In this document: piece by piece, positions 1 through 9,221 of the stretch | Layout of the letters: every line of letters starts with the position of its first letter | Position numbering within the stretch: the stretch's first letter is position 1 | From: Saprospiraceae bacterium | GTDB taxonomy: Bacteria > Bacteroidota > Bacteroidia > Chitinophagales > Saprospiraceae | Assembly: GCA_016710625.1 (NCBI GenBank) | Contig: JADJVK010000008.1 | Span: 62,001 to 126,000, forward strand | DNA: 64,000 bases | Direction: 5' to 3' | Program-made: the position numbers and the translations under genes | The notes under the pieces: generated by a model | Seen by the model: the letters and a program-made list of their open reading frames with translations, nothing else | Database searches by the model: none | What the model was told of the DNA's origin: nothing

Positions 1-691
1 TGTCTAGCAAATCTATGACTCTAACTGCAACAATTGGTTGGTCACTTTTCTTATCTTCCTCCGTTCTAGCATCTCTAATTAGTGGGTGATTTAATGTTTC
101 TTCTTGAAGGATTTTTTTTGCCAAATCTATATCTGAATGATAATCAATAGTTACTTCAATCCATTTGCATATTTTATCATCATTAAAATCAGAATTAATG
201 ATGACTTCTTTACTGATAACATCATTTGGAATAATAATTCTTCTATTTTCAAAATCACGAATAACGGTATGTCTTAATGTGATATCTTCAACTGTTCCAC
301 TCAAATTATCTTTGATTTTAAGTCTGTCGTTGACTCTAAAAGGTCGAAAGACAATAATCATTATCCCACTAATAATATTACTTAGAGCAGCCTGAGATGC
401 AAAACCTATTGCAACTGCAAGAATCCCAGCACCTGCAAGTAATGATTTAGCAATTCCACGAAGTGGTTCAAATTCATTTACAGCCAAACCGAAACCAATG
501 ATGTAGATTAAGGCAGTAATTGCATGGCGAAGGAATTTATAATTTGTGGGGTCGTTGTTGATATAAAGTGATGATTTTCTAATTAATCTTACTGCATACC
601 TATTAAATAAATACCCAAGAATGACAGTAGCCAGAAGGATACAAATAAAAACTGGAAAACTTTTTATGGAATCAAAAAATGCAAATTTCAT
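1..691 (-). CDS. MscS-family mechanosensitive ion channel (3' end cut by window edge)
   Basis: The reading frame is open from an ATG at 691 to the left edge, giving about 230 residues without a stop. It starts with one hydrophobic segment (about residues 6-24), has a second around residues 58-75, then the glycine/alanine-rich pore helix with GAGILAVAIGFASQ and the beta-domain signature starting PFRVNDRLKI, all typical of the MscS pore and middle domain. The family releases solutes through the inner membrane on hypo-osmotic shock. The N-terminus is short, as in minimal MscS/YnaI-type channels. The C-terminal cytoplasmic domain continues outside the window. It lies 37 bases downstream of the TPR gene on the same strand and could be read through from lepA, but no terminator or promoter is obvious between them. 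Confidence 0.9.
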   Translation of the reverse strand, partial: MKFAFFDSIKSFPVFICILLATVILGYLFNRYAVRLIRKSSLYINNDPTNYKFLRHAITALIYIIGFGLAVNEFEPLRGIAKSLLAGAGILAVAIGFASQAALSNIISGIMIIVFRPFRVNDRLKIKDNLSGTVEDITLRHTVIRDFENRRIIIPNDVISKEVIINSDFNDDKICKWIEVTIDYHSDIDLAKKILQEETLNHPLIRDARTEEDKKSDQPIVAVRVIDLLD

Positions 692-727
692 TTTTGATAA
701 TTATTGAAAACAAAAAAATAATAACTA

Positions 728-1039
728 TTATTCGTCTGTCAGATTAAATTTTGCTGCTGCAAGTTCATTGTATGAATGTTGATCTTTATTGTTTTTTGCT
801 ACCAACATGCCATTATTATAAGTATTGATAGCCTCTTTCAAATTATCAGTTCTTTCATATAATTTTCCCAAATGGTAATATGTCCCAACATAGTTTGGGT
901 GATTTGCAATAAGTTTTGAATAATAGTCAAGAGAAATGTTATCCTCTCCTTTATTCTCATATTCTTTTGCAATCGCAAATAATATAAACGGGTCTTCTTT
1001 GGTTCCGTTTAACATATCCAAAAGTCGTTCTAGTCTCAT
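728..1039 (-). CDS. small tetratricopeptide-repeat protein
   Basis: This 103-residue protein has about two TPR units (residues 15-85), with the pattern FAIAKEYENKG, then YYHLGKLYERTDNLKEAI. It has no signal peptide or membrane segment, so it is probably a cytoplasmic protein-interaction module. Its start codon is separated from the lepA stop by a single base, so it is almost certainly translated from the lepA mRNA. No specific function is recognised. The tight link to lepA is the only context clue and does not prove a role in translation. Confidence 0.8.
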   Translation of the reverse strand: MRLERLLDMLNGTKEDPFILFAIAKEYENKGEDNISLDYYSKLIANHPNYVGTYYHLGKLYERTDNLKEAINTYNNGMLVAKNNKDQHSYNELAAAKFNLTDE

Positions 1040-1040
1040 A

Positions 1041-2837
1041 TTAGTCCAATTTTAAAACTTGCATAAATGCTGTTTGTGGAACTTCAACTGTTCCAAATTG
1101 TCTCATTTTCTTCTTTCCTTCCTTTTGTTTTTCTAACAATTTTCTTTTTCTCGAGATATCACCACCATAACATTTTGCGGTAACATCTTTTCTCATTGCA
1201 GAAATAGTCTCTCTTGCTATGATTTTTGCACCAATAGCGGCTTGAATTGGAATCATAAACTGATGCCTTGGAATTAAATCCTTTAATTTTTCACAGATTC
1301 TTCTTCCTACATATTCTGCCTTGCTTCTATGTACCAATGCTGAAAATGCATCTACATTTTCACCGTTCAACTTTATTTCCATTTTCACCAAATCTGATTC
1401 TCGATACCCAATTTGTTGGTAATCAAATGAAGCATATCCTCTTGTTACTGATTTTAATTTATCATAAAAATCAAAAACAATCTCAGCTAATGGCATTTCA
1501 AAAACCATCTCAACCCTTGTTTCCGTCAAATAATTCTGCTTTTTCAAAAAGCCCCTCTTATCCATACATAGGGTAATGATGGTTCCAATATATTCTGGCT
1601 TAGTGATTATCTGAGCTTCAATAAATGGCTCCTTTGCATATTCCAAAGCTGATGGATCTGGCAATTCTGCAGGTTGGCGAACGATGAATTCTTTCGCATC
1701 CTTTTTTGTAGATTTTGCGAAATATGATACGTTAGGAATCGTCACAATAATATCTTGATCAAATTCTCTTCTCAATCTTTCAGTAATAATTTCAAGATGT
1801 AACATCCCTAAAAACCCACATCTAAATCCAAATCCTAAAGCAACCGATGTCTCTGGCTCGAAAACCAACGAAGCATCATTCAATTGTAGCTTTTCTAAAC
1901 TATCTCTAAGATCTTCAAAATCATTATTATCAATTGGGTAAACACCTGCAAAAACCATTGGCTTCACCTCCTCAAATCCTTGTACGGCTTCTTTACATGG
2001 ATTAATTGCATTCGTTATCGTATCCCCAACCTTAATTTCTTTTGCAGATTTGATTCCAGTGATGATATAACCTACATCTCCAGCTAAAACTTTATCTTTT
2101 GGTTGCAAATTCATTTGCAATATACCAATTTCATTTGCATCATACTCCTTGGATGTATGATGAAACCTCACTTTTTCGCCTTTGGTTAAAGTACCATTTA
2201 AAATCCGATAATAAGCAATAATTCCTCTAAATGAATTGAAAACCGAATCAAATACTAATGCCTGTAATGGTGCATTTGGGTCACCTTTTGGTGCTGGAAT
2301 TCTAGTAACAATAGCATCCATTATATCTTGAATACCAATTCCAGCTTTTCCACTTGCTAAAACAATATCTTCCTTTCTGCAACCTATCAAATCAATTATT
2401 TGATCACTTACATCATCTATCATGGCTGCTTCCATATCTATTTTGTTCAAAATAGGTATGATTTCCAGATCATGTTCTAAAGCAAGAAATAAATTAGAAA
2501 TAGTTTGTGCCTGAATGCCTTGTGTAGCATCCACTAACAATAATGCACCTTCACAAGCTGCAATAGATCTAGACACTTCATATGAAAAATCCACATGACC
2601 AGGAGTGTCAATCAGATTAAAAGTATATCTTTGACCATCCGAATGATCATAATACATTTGAATTGCATGACTTTTTATCGTAATTCCCCTTTCTCTTTCC
2701 AAATCCATATCATCAAGAGCTTGATTTTGCATATCTCTTTCTGAAATAGTTTTAGTAAATTCTAACAACCTATCTGATAAGGTACTTTTCCCGTGATCAA
2801 TGTGTGCAATCACACAAAAATTTCTAATATTCTTCAT
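1041..2837 (-). CDS. lepA: elongation factor 4 (LepA), back-translocating ribosomal GTPase
   Basis: This 598-residue protein matches LepA in length and order of domains. GTPase motifs are AHIDHGKST (11-19), DTPGH (77-81) and NKID (131-134), followed by EF-G-like domains II, III and V and the LepA-specific C-terminal domain, which includes GGDISRKRKLL near the end. LepA binds ribosomes and remodels or back-translocates stalled elongation complexes. It is the first gene of a minus-strand unit with the TPR protein. A very good promoter (TACTTTTG at 2849-2842) ends only four bases before the ATG, so the mRNA may be leaderless. The start is fixed by family alignment (MKNIRNFCVIAHIDHGKS). Confidence 0.98.
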   Translation of the reverse strand: MKNIRNFCVIAHIDHGKSTLSDRLLEFTKTISERDMQNQALDDMDLERERGITIKSHAIQMYYDHSDGQRYTFNLIDTPGHVDFSYEVSRSIAACEGALLLVDATQGIQAQTISNLFLALEHDLEIIPILNKIDMEAAMIDDVSDQIIDLIGCRKEDIVLASGKAGIGIQDIMDAIVTRIPAPKGDPNAPLQALVFDSVFNSFRGIIAYYRILNGTLTKGEKVRFHHTSKEYDANEIGILQMNLQPKDKVLAGDVGYIITGIKSAKEIKVGDTITNAINPCKEAVQGFEEVKPMVFAGVYPIDNNDFEDLRDSLEKLQLNDASLVFEPETSVALGFGFRCGFLGMLHLEIITERLRREFDQDIIVTIPNVSYFAKSTKKDAKEFIVRQPAELPDPSALEYAKEPFIEAQIITKPEYIGTIITLCMDKRGFLKKQNYLTETRVEMVFEMPLAEIVFDFYDKLKSVTRGYASFDYQQIGYRESDLVKMEIKLNGENVDAFSALVHRSKAEYVGRRICEKLKDLIPRHQFMIPIQAAIGAKIIARETISAMRKDVTAKCYGGDISRKRKLLEKQKEGKKKMRQFGTVEVPQTAFMQVLKLD

Positions 2838-2841
2838 GCTG

Positions 2842-2874
2842 CAAAAGTAATTGATTTAATACGACATTTTCAAA
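2842..2874 (-). promoter_or_regulatory. lepA promoter, probably giving a leaderless mRNA
   Basis: On the minus strand TTTG (2874-2871) is followed 21 bases later by TACTTTTG (2849-2842), matching the Bacteroidota TTTG-N19..21-TAnnTTTG consensus. The -7 box ends four bases before the lepA ATG, so transcription would begin at or inside the start codon. Confidence 0.7.
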
Positions 2875-3030
2875 TGCAATTGCATTAATATAGTGTATTT
2901 TAATCGTTTAAATTGATTTAGATTTATTTGAATGCAAATTCAGAAGTTTGTAAAAAAATTAAACCATTTGAAATAAAATATAATATTTATCCTTAAAAAT
3001 ACATTAATTATTGTGTTAGTATAAAATTAA

Positions 3031-3061
3031 TTTGGCATTTTGGCAGTTCTGTTTATATTTG
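3031..3061 (+). promoter_or_regulatory. promoter of the PUR/DUF3276 gene
   Basis: TTTG at 3031-3034 and TATATTTG at 3054-3061 are exactly 19 bases apart, matching the Bacteroidota sigma consensus. This predicts a leader of about 38 bases before the GTG at 3106. Confidence 0.75.
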
Positions 3062-3105
3062 TATGTTTAGGAATAAACAACATTCTATATATTAAATAAA
3101 TTATT

Positions 3106-3501
3106 GTGGAAAACGAAAAAGGCAACAAGAATTTTGATACGATAGTATATTCTGCCAAAGTTAAAGCCGGTAAACGAAGAACCTACTTTTTAGACGTAAG
3201 ACAAACTAGAGGGAGTGACTATTTCTTGAGCATTACTGAAAGTACGAAAAGACCAAATAGTGATTCGTATGACAGACACAAAATTTTTGTTTACAAAGAG
3301 GATTTCAATCGATTTGCCGATGAGCTTCAAAATGCTATAGATTATATCAAAACTAATTTAATGCCTGATTATGATTACGATGAATTCAAAAGAAGAAACG
3401 AAGAATATGAGGCAAGGGCAAAAGAATTAAATTCTAATACAGATCAAGCTGCAACTGAGGAAAAACCAAAATCTGAAATAGATGATGATTTGACTTGGTA
3501 A
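3106..3501 (+). CDS. PUR family (DUF3276) nucleic-acid-binding protein
   Basis: This 131-residue protein begins with GTG. The core from residue 9 to about 95 (TIVYSAKVKAGKRRTYFLDV, then a second strand-rich half ending in an acidic DYDYDEF) matches the DUF3276/PUR-alpha-like domain that is widespread in Bacteroidota and related to the spirochaete protein BpuR. Family members bind single-stranded DNA or RNA. The C-terminal 35 residues are charged and probably disordered, ending in an acidic DDDLTW. The gene is monocistronic and diverges from lepA, with its own strong promoter. Confidence 0.85.
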   Translation: MENEKGNKNFDTIVYSAKVKAGKRRTYFLDVRQTRGSDYFLSITESTKRPNSDSYDRHKIFVYKEDFNRFADELQNAIDYIKTNLMPDYDYDEFKRRNEEYEARAKELNSNTDQAATEEKPKSEIDDDLTW

Positions 3502-3507
3502 AATTAA

Positions 3508-4458
3508 TTAGTATTTTATATGGGGATGTTCCATTCTAAATTGATTTTCTAAATCCTTTATTTTAATTTGAAATTTTTGAAACTCAATATCATGAATATC
3601 CCCAATATGATTTTTCATTTTTAGTATCTTGACCAATTGATTAATTATTTCAATAGTTTTTATATCAAATATGGCATTTTTAAAATAATCCCAAACGTAT
3701 TCAATTGCCATTTCGTTAGGATGTGCCAAATCCTCTTTACTAAACCTATAATCTCTCAAATCATCCGTAACTAATTCGTAAGCTGGAAAATAATAAGCAT
3801 TTTCAAATTTCTTTATTATTGCATCAATTGAAACTCTTAGTATAGATTTACTTAATCTATCTTCTATTATTCCATCTCTCAAGTGTCTTACTGGACTTAA
3901 TGTAAATAATATTTTAAGCTGAGGAAATTTTGTATTATAATTTTTTAAAACTGGTACAATAGAATCAATTATTTCTTCCACAGTCAATAACTTTTTTACA
4001 AAATTTGAACTTGGAATTTTATGACAATTTGCAACAATTTCATTTGTAGATTTCAATTCATAAACCCATGCTGTTGCAAAGGTTAAATGCAAATGACATA
4101 AATTAGATGTACCTTTTCTTGCTGATTCTAGACGAGTATTAATTTTATTCAAAGCATTTCCCTTATTAAAATCACTATAGTTAGAATGATGATTCCAAGA
4201 AAAATATTTAGAATTATGATGACATAAATCTTCTTCTTTATAGAGTTGGTTTTTAATTATTATATCCAATTGCTTAGCTATGCTAATTGGATTATAGACT
4301 ATTCCAAATGGATTTTGGATTATGTCAAAAAACGAGTTTTTCAACTTGTTTCCGATATGCTCAGTAAAACAGGAGCCAATACTTAATATCTGCTCATTGT
4401 GGTTAATTTTGAAAGGGAATTCGATAATTGGTAAGGTGGATTTGAAAATCATATACAA
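3508..4458 (-). CDS. GSCFA-domain protein (SGNH-hydrolase-like)
   Basis: This 316-residue protein carries the family's name motif GSCFTE at residues 28-33. Further conserved blocks are LSPVRHLRDG (187-196), YFPAYE (223-228) and DLAHPN (243-248), which resemble blocks of SGNH/GDSL esterases with Ser29 and His246 as possible catalytic residues. The substrate is not known. There is no signal peptide, so it is probably cytoplasmic. It follows the gldN terminator, so it is likely transcribed separately from the gld operon. Confidence 0.88.
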   Translation of the reverse strand: MYMIFKSTLPIIEFPFKINHNEQILSIGSCFTEHIGNKLKNSFFDIIQNPFGIVYNPISIAKQLDIIIKNQLYKEEDLCHHNSKYFSWNHHSNYSDFNKGNALNKINTRLESARKGTSNLCHLHLTFATAWVYELKSTNEIVANCHKIPSSNFVKKLLTVEEIIDSIVPVLKNYNTKFPQLKILFTLSPVRHLRDGIIEDRLSKSILRVSIDAIIKKFENAYYFPAYELVTDDLRDYRFSKEDLAHPNEMAIEYVWDYFKNAIFDIKTIEIINQLVKILKMKNHIGDIHDIEFQKFQIKIKDLENQFRMEHPHIKY

Positions 4459-4471
4459 TTATTTATAAAAT

Positions 4472-4507
4472 AAAAATCCCAACTGACTTTCACCAGCTGG
4501 GATTTTT
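4472..4507 (-). terminator. terminator of the gldKLMN operon
   Basis: A stem of 13 pairs with one mismatch pairs AAAAATCCCAACTG (4472-4485) with CAGCTGGGATTTTT (4494-4507) around an 8-base loop. It lies 19 bases past the gldN stop and ends in a T-run on the minus strand. Confidence 0.8.
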
Positions 4508-4525
4508 AATATTAAATATTAATGA

Positions 4526-5422
4526 TTAATATGACCATAAGTCATGTTCAAAGTCAAAAATAGATAGTTTGATTTTTTCACCTTCCACTAACATATCATT
4601 TCCATTGGGATAGATATCTTGAATTTTTCTATCTTGAACATTAGATTCCTTAATAATAAAACTTGAAAAATATCGCATTTCGAATAAATCCTCCCATGAC
4701 ATAGGACTTGCATCATTTCCACCAACATTAAAAACTTGATGTCTAGCAAATAATTCTCTACAATCAGGATAATAAATCCAAAACATAGCTCCAGTATATA
4801 AGAAATTACCAGATTTTTTATCAAAAACATCTCTAATTGGAGCGATACCAAGTATTCTCACTTTTAAAGTAGCTTGTTCAGCATCGAAATACCAAACTTC
4901 CTTTACTCTAAACTGCTTAACATCTTGATAGTTCAAGTCGTTTCTAGTAATCTTAGTTTTAGTTTCATAAGTTTCAGGATCCATAATTTCTGTTGTATCT
5001 ACACTAGAAATTTTAGATGCTACCTCATCTTTCTGAATTTTATTAGTGAATTTATCATTCTCTTCACTATATACTGCAATTTCATCTTTTTGAGCAGCTT
5101 TTAAAATAATATCTAAAAAAGGCTCTTCTGGATACATAAAGCTGTGATTCATTTTCTCTCTCACATCAATTACTCTCCAAACTCTTTTTTCCCAATACAA
5201 ATCATTCTCTCTAACTTGCTCATAAGGTAAAACCCTTCTTTCTAACATTACTTTTTTCTCAAGAATGCCATCTAAAGGCTTATTACCAAGGGTATCTTTT
5301 GGATCACTTGACTCAGTCATTGGTGTTCCAGTACCACCAGTATTCTCAGGAACTTGTGCATAAGCAGAAAGTCCAAAAAATGAAATAAACAATACTAATG
5401 ATATTTTCAAAAAATTATTCAT
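4526..5422 (-). CDS. gldN: gliding motility / type IX secretion protein GldN (PorN)
   Basis: This 298-residue protein has a signal peptide (residues 1-22, cut after AYA) and the GldN/PorN core: DVREKMNHSFMYPEEPFLDII (about 86-106), an EVWYFDAE stretch and FWIYYPDCRELFARHQVFN. PorN/GldN forms a periplasmic ring with the lipoprotein GldK/PorK beneath the outer membrane and meets the GldLM motor. It is the last gene of gldK-gldL-gldM-gldN, 31 bases after gldM, and is followed by a strong terminator. Length and gene order are typical. Confidence 0.96.
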   Translation of the reverse strand: MNNFLKISLVLFISFFGLSAYAQVPENTGGTGTPMTESSDPKDTLGNKPLDGILEKKVMLERRVLPYEQVRENDLYWEKRVWRVIDVREKMNHSFMYPEEPFLDIILKAAQKDEIAVYSEENDKFTNKIQKDEVASKISSVDTTEIMDPETYETKTKITRNDLNYQDVKQFRVKEVWYFDAEQATLKVRILGIAPIRDVFDKKSGNFLYTGAMFWIYYPDCRELFARHQVFNVGGNDASPMSWEDLFEMRYFSSFIIKESNVQDRKIQDIYPNGNDMLVEGEKIKLSIFDFEHDLWSY

Positions 5423-5453
5423 CTTAAAAATTAATATTTAATTATGAATTTGG

Positions 5454-6998
5454 TTAACGAATTGTAATCGCTAACACTCCAATATCTCTACCAGCTGCAT
5501 CTCCAGGACACTTAGCTTTGATATCTGTAAACATATAGCTGTCACCTGGTTTTGCTAAAGCTATTAATCTTTTAGCATCATCACCAAATCTACCTCCAGC
5601 ATTTAATTTATTTACAGGATCCTCTCTTCTTCCTAATCTTACGATATTAAAGCCTGAAATTACACATTTTGCATCGAAGTCAAAATTTTCTAAAAAGGCA
5701 ATAATACCTTCTTGTGCTTTAATTTCTCCATTACCAAACGTACTTTGACCTTTTTTACCCAAAATTGGAATTGGATCAGGAATTCTTTTAACACGGAATT
5801 TAAACGTAGCAGCACTTGGCATTTCAGAACTAGAAACCACAACATTACAGTCCCCTTGAGAAGTTGCTCTTACAACGAAACTCTTTCCAGAACCTGAAAT
5901 AGTAGCCCCACCACCGCTAACATTAACTTTCAATGAGTTAGAAGAAACACCAGCAGCAGCAATAGAAATTGGATTATCAACTCCAATATAGAATACATTC
6001 ATCTTATCAGCAGCTACAGTAACTGCAGCTTGTCCAACTTCGTATTTGAATTCACCTTTAACAGTACTTTTTTCTCCAGTAATTGGATTTGTAACAGTTG
6101 CAGTTGCATTGAAAGTTTTTTCACCTGTACCAGTTTCTACTCCACCAGAGTATTTCGCTAAACCATCCTTTAGAGGTAACGAAGATCCGTTTGCTGTAAT
6201 AGATATATTGTTAGCTGTAGAGCTATAAGCACCCATAGCAACAGTTGCTTCAAATCTATCTTTACCGGAAATTAAATAAGCTTTTGATGGAGCGATTGCT
6301 ACCAAATACTTATCTAATTTTACCTCAGTTTTACCTGATGCTTGATCCATAAAGTAGTTTAAAAATTGAGTAGTAGAAGATTTTGAATCACTATTCAATT
6401 TAGCAAACATTGGCATTACTGCTGCAACCGGCATTTGCTTGAATTTATATTCTGGCCAAGATTTTGATTCAGATTCTTTTGGAATTTCATCAACTATCAA
6501 TGGTAAAGAATTTGTAAATTCAGCTTTTTTTGCTGGATCATCAATTAATGCTAATAATTTATTTCTAGTTTCAACAATCTTTTTTTCAATTTCAGCTCCT
6601 TTACCTTCATTTATCAAAATTCTTGTTGTAACATCTTTATCCTTATATTTTACAGGTCTGTCTGGATGTTCCGGATTTGGTCCACCAGCAGCATCGAAAA
6701 TACTTTTTCGAATACCTTCAATATATGATTCAAATTCTTTTGAAATAGCTACTGCTTGAGTTGCTTTATCATTCCACTTAGCATGCTTTTCATTTCCTTT
6801 TAATTTAACCCACTCCTCTAAACTTGTTTTAACATCTGTATTAGATTTTTCAACAATTTTTGAAGTTCCCATAATTCCTTTCTCCAAAGCAAAGAAAGCA
6901 TTGATAATTTCTGCGGAAACGTTTAGAGCCAACATCGCAGTTAGTACCAAGTACATTAAGTTAATCATTAACTGCCGGGGCTCCTTAGGTATTGACAT
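5454..6998 (-). CDS. gldM: gliding motility / type IX secretion motor protein GldM (PorM)
   Basis: This 514-residue protein has a single membrane helix near the N-terminus (about residues 12-33, after MSIPKEPRQLMINLMYLVL) and a long periplasmic part with several beta-rich domains. The GldM N-terminal coiled region, the central beta domains (about 225-410) and the C-terminal domain containing RVKRIPDPIPILG are all recognisable. GldM dimers with GldL form the proton-driven inner-membrane motor that powers T9SS and gliding, and the periplasmic shaft reaches the GldKN ring. It lies between gldL (56 bases from that gene's end) and gldN in one minus-strand operon. Confidence 0.97.
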   Translation of the reverse strand: MSIPKEPRQLMINLMYLVLTAMLALNVSAEIINAFFALEKGIMGTSKIVEKSNTDVKTSLEEWVKLKGNEKHAKWNDKATQAVAISKEFESYIEGIRKSIFDAAGGPNPEHPDRPVKYKDKDVTTRILINEGKGAEIEKKIVETRNKLLALIDDPAKKAEFTNSLPLIVDEIPKESESKSWPEYKFKQMPVAAVMPMFAKLNSDSKSSTTQFLNYFMDQASGKTEVKLDKYLVAIAPSKAYLISGKDRFEATVAMGAYSSTANNISITANGSSLPLKDGLAKYSGGVETGTGEKTFNATATVTNPITGEKSTVKGEFKYEVGQAAVTVAADKMNVFYIGVDNPISIAAAGVSSNSLKVNVSGGGATISGSGKSFVVRATSQGDCNVVVSSSEMPSAATFKFRVKRIPDPIPILGKKGQSTFGNGEIKAQEGIIAFLENFDFDAKCVISGFNIVRLGRREDPVNKLNAGGRFGDDAKRLIALAKPGDSYMFTDIKAKCPGDAAGRDIGVLAITIR

Positions 6999-7054
6999 AT
7001 CTCTTTATTTTATTATGTTTGGTAATAAATTTACAAATCAATTATTGAAAAGAA

Positions 7055-7645
7055 TTAGTTCTTTCCTATGTTAGCCATTGCATTCAACATATTACCATAT
7101 ACTGAATTCAATGAACCTAAGTTTTTATTAAGAGCAGCTAACTGATCTTTATATTTCTTAGAATCCTCTAATGACTCACCTAAATTAGTCGCAGCCTCAT
7201 TCATTTTTGTATAGAAATTAGACATAGATTTAATTTGCTCTTTAGTATTAGAGAAATCAACCTCTTGTAAAGCTTTCAATGAAGACATACTTTTTGACAT
7301 TGATTGTAATTCTGTCAACATTCCGCCTAATTTAGCCTCAACAACTTGACCATTTAATGCAGGAGTATCTTCAGATTTAGCACCAGCATAAGCAATAGGT
7401 GTCATTTTGCCATTATAATCATCCAATCCAGGGTATAACTTGTGCCAATAGTAATCTGGCTCTGGTCCTAAAAGTCCTAAAAATAAGAAGATTAATGCTT
7501 CAATTGATAATCCTAAAATTAACATTTCAGAAGCACCTTTCCAACTTTCCAATTTGAAAAGAGCACCCATCAATACAATTGCTGCTCCTACACCGATAAT
7601 TAAATTTTTGAAGTACTTAAAGCCTTTAGTTTTAACGAAACTCAT
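7055..7645 (-). CDS. gldL: gliding motility / type IX secretion motor protein GldL (PorL)
   Basis: The protein has 196 residues from the chosen start. It opens with the conserved MSFVKTKGFKYFKN and has two membrane helices (about 14-31 and 42-60), which supply the proton-channel helices of the motor. These are followed by the conserved GPEPDYYWHKLYPGLDD and a cytoplasmic coiled-coil tail. An in-frame ATG at 7693 would add 16 basic residues, but the family normally starts at the MS-F/KxKGFK motif, so 7645 is preferred. GldL pairs with GldM, its downstream neighbour. Confidence 0.95.
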   Translation of the reverse strand: MSFVKTKGFKYFKNLIIGVGAAIVLMGALFKLESWKGASEMLILGLSIEALIFLFLGLLGPEPDYYWHKLYPGLDDYNGKMTPIAYAGAKSEDTPALNGQVVEAKLGGMLTELQSMSKSMSSLKALQEVDFSNTKEQIKSMSNFYTKMNEAATNLGESLEDSKKYKDQLAALNKNLGSLNSVYGNMLNAMANIGKN

Positions 7646-7768
7646 TGCTAATTTTCTTTTAAAGTGATATAATAAATATTTTACTTGGTTCAAATTTTCG
7701 CAAACAACTACCAGTTAGCAAGATGTTGCTATTCATTCAAATTTAAAAAAGATAAAAACTAATTCTAA

Positions 7769-9019
7769 TTAAAAATCATTGATTGATCTACCTAAGAAAG
7801 TAAGAGCACAACGGAAACCGATATATGATTTAGTTGTATCTTGCCAATCATAGTGTCTTGTATTTGTTTGTAAGTAGTATGCGATATCTTTCCATGAACC
7901 ACCTCTTACAACTTTTCTTTTGTATGCTGCTGGATCATCTTCTTTAGCATCATAAGTAATATTTGGATTCAAGTCATGAATGAATGAATATGCATTCTCT
8001 TGGTAAGATGTTTCAGTCCATTCAGATACGTTACCAGACATATTATACAAACCATAATCGTTTGCGAAATAAGCATCTGCTCTAACTGTATAGAAACCAC
8101 CATCTTCTGGATAATTTCCTCTTCCTGGTTTGAAATTTGCTAACAAACATCCTTTTGTGTTTCTTGTATAATAAGATCCCCAAGGATACATTGACAAATC
8201 ATGTCCACCTCTAGAAGCATATTCCCATTCAGATTCGAATGGTAATCTGAATTCTTCAGTGTTTGGCTCTGCTCTCTTACCAGTTGCTCTAAACTTATTC
8301 CAAAGTTGAGTTCTCCAAAAACAGAAAGCTTTTGCCATTCTCCAATTTACACCCACTACTGGATAATCGTCGAAAGCAGGATGCCAGAAATAATTTCTAG
8401 TCATTGGCTCATTATAAGAATAAGCAAAGTCTCTTACCCAAACTAAAGTGTCAGGATAAATCATAACTTTGTCTTTCTTAATGTTATTGCCTCTTTCGCC
8501 ATATTTAGTTTCATGAGCTGCTTGATTCCAATCTCTCCATTGGTACTCATACATGAACTTTTTAATATCATATTCTTTAGCACCAGCATATTGATCTGCA
8601 CCTTTATAGTACATATCTTCTAATGCCTCATCTGTCCAATCAATTTTTTGAGTCCAATCAATAGTCTGTTGACCATTGTCGTCTTCATTAAAGTGATCCA
8701 ATCTAGCATGTGCTAATGAGTCTCTTACATAATAAACAAACTGACGATACTCATTATTGGTAATCTCAGTATCGTCCATATAAAAACCAACTACTGAAAC
8801 GGACTTAGGTCTTGCTGTAAAAGCAGAATTAACATCCTGATCACCTGCACCAATATGAAGTGTCCCTGATGGTACATATACCATTCCATAAGGATTCAAG
8901 CCACCCCATTTCGGTCTGTCTAACACTCCTATCAATTGACCATTTTGTTTTTTGCCACAAGAAGCAGCAACTGTCAAAAAAACAGAAAGAATAACTAAAG
9001 ATTTAAGAAACTTTCTCAT
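7769..9019 (-). CDS. gldK: gliding motility / type IX secretion lipoprotein GldK (PorK)
   Basis: This 416-residue protein has a lipoprotein signal peptide with a lipobox ending AASC (Cys at about residue 20), so it is anchored in the outer membrane. The body is a formylglycine-generating-enzyme (FGE/sulfatase-modifying) fold: GMVYVPSGTLHIGAGD, FYMDDTEITNNEYRQFV, VVGVNWRMAKAFCFWR, LPFESEWEYASRGG, NMSGNVSEWTETS and VVRGGSWKD appear in order. In GldK this fold is structural, forming the periplasmic ring with GldN. It is the first gene of gldKLMN and has its own promoter, separate from the upstream porP. Confidence 0.97.
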   Translation of the reverse strand: MRKFLKSLVILSVFLTVAASCGKKQNGQLIGVLDRPKWGGLNPYGMVYVPSGTLHIGAGDQDVNSAFTARPKSVSVVGFYMDDTEITNNEYRQFVYYVRDSLAHARLDHFNEDDNGQQTIDWTQKIDWTDEALEDMYYKGADQYAGAKEYDIKKFMYEYQWRDWNQAAHETKYGERGNNIKKDKVMIYPDTLVWVRDFAYSYNEPMTRNYFWHPAFDDYPVVGVNWRMAKAFCFWRTQLWNKFRATGKRAEPNTEEFRLPFESEWEYASRGGHDLSMYPWGSYYTRNTKGCLLANFKPGRGNYPEDGGFYTVRADAYFANDYGLYNMSGNVSEWTETSYQENAYSFIHDLNPNITYDAKEDDPAAYKRKVVRGGSWKDIAYYLQTNTRHYDWQDTTKSYIGFRCALTFLGRSINDF

Positions 9020-9121
9020 TTATTTAATTTCTATGAGTTTATTTAAGTAAACGTAAAAATAATTCCAAAATTTTATTTTCCAAATTTTACTACTAAAAAA
9101 TACTTAGTTCATTTTATTTTC

Positions 9122-9153
9122 CAAAAGTATCAATATGTCGCCAATTTGTCAAA
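9122..9153 (-). promoter_or_regulatory. promoter of the gldKLMN operon
   Basis: On the minus strand TTTG (9153-9150) is followed after 20 bases by TACTTTTG (9129-9122), a near-ideal Bacteroidota promoter. It lies between porP and gldK, so gldKLMN can be expressed independently of porP with a leader of about 95 bases. Confidence 0.7.
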
Positions 9154-9221
9154 TGAAACGCAAATATATAAATATTGCTAAAAATTTGTTATATTTGGAG
9201 AATAAAGTTTTTTATTTGGTG

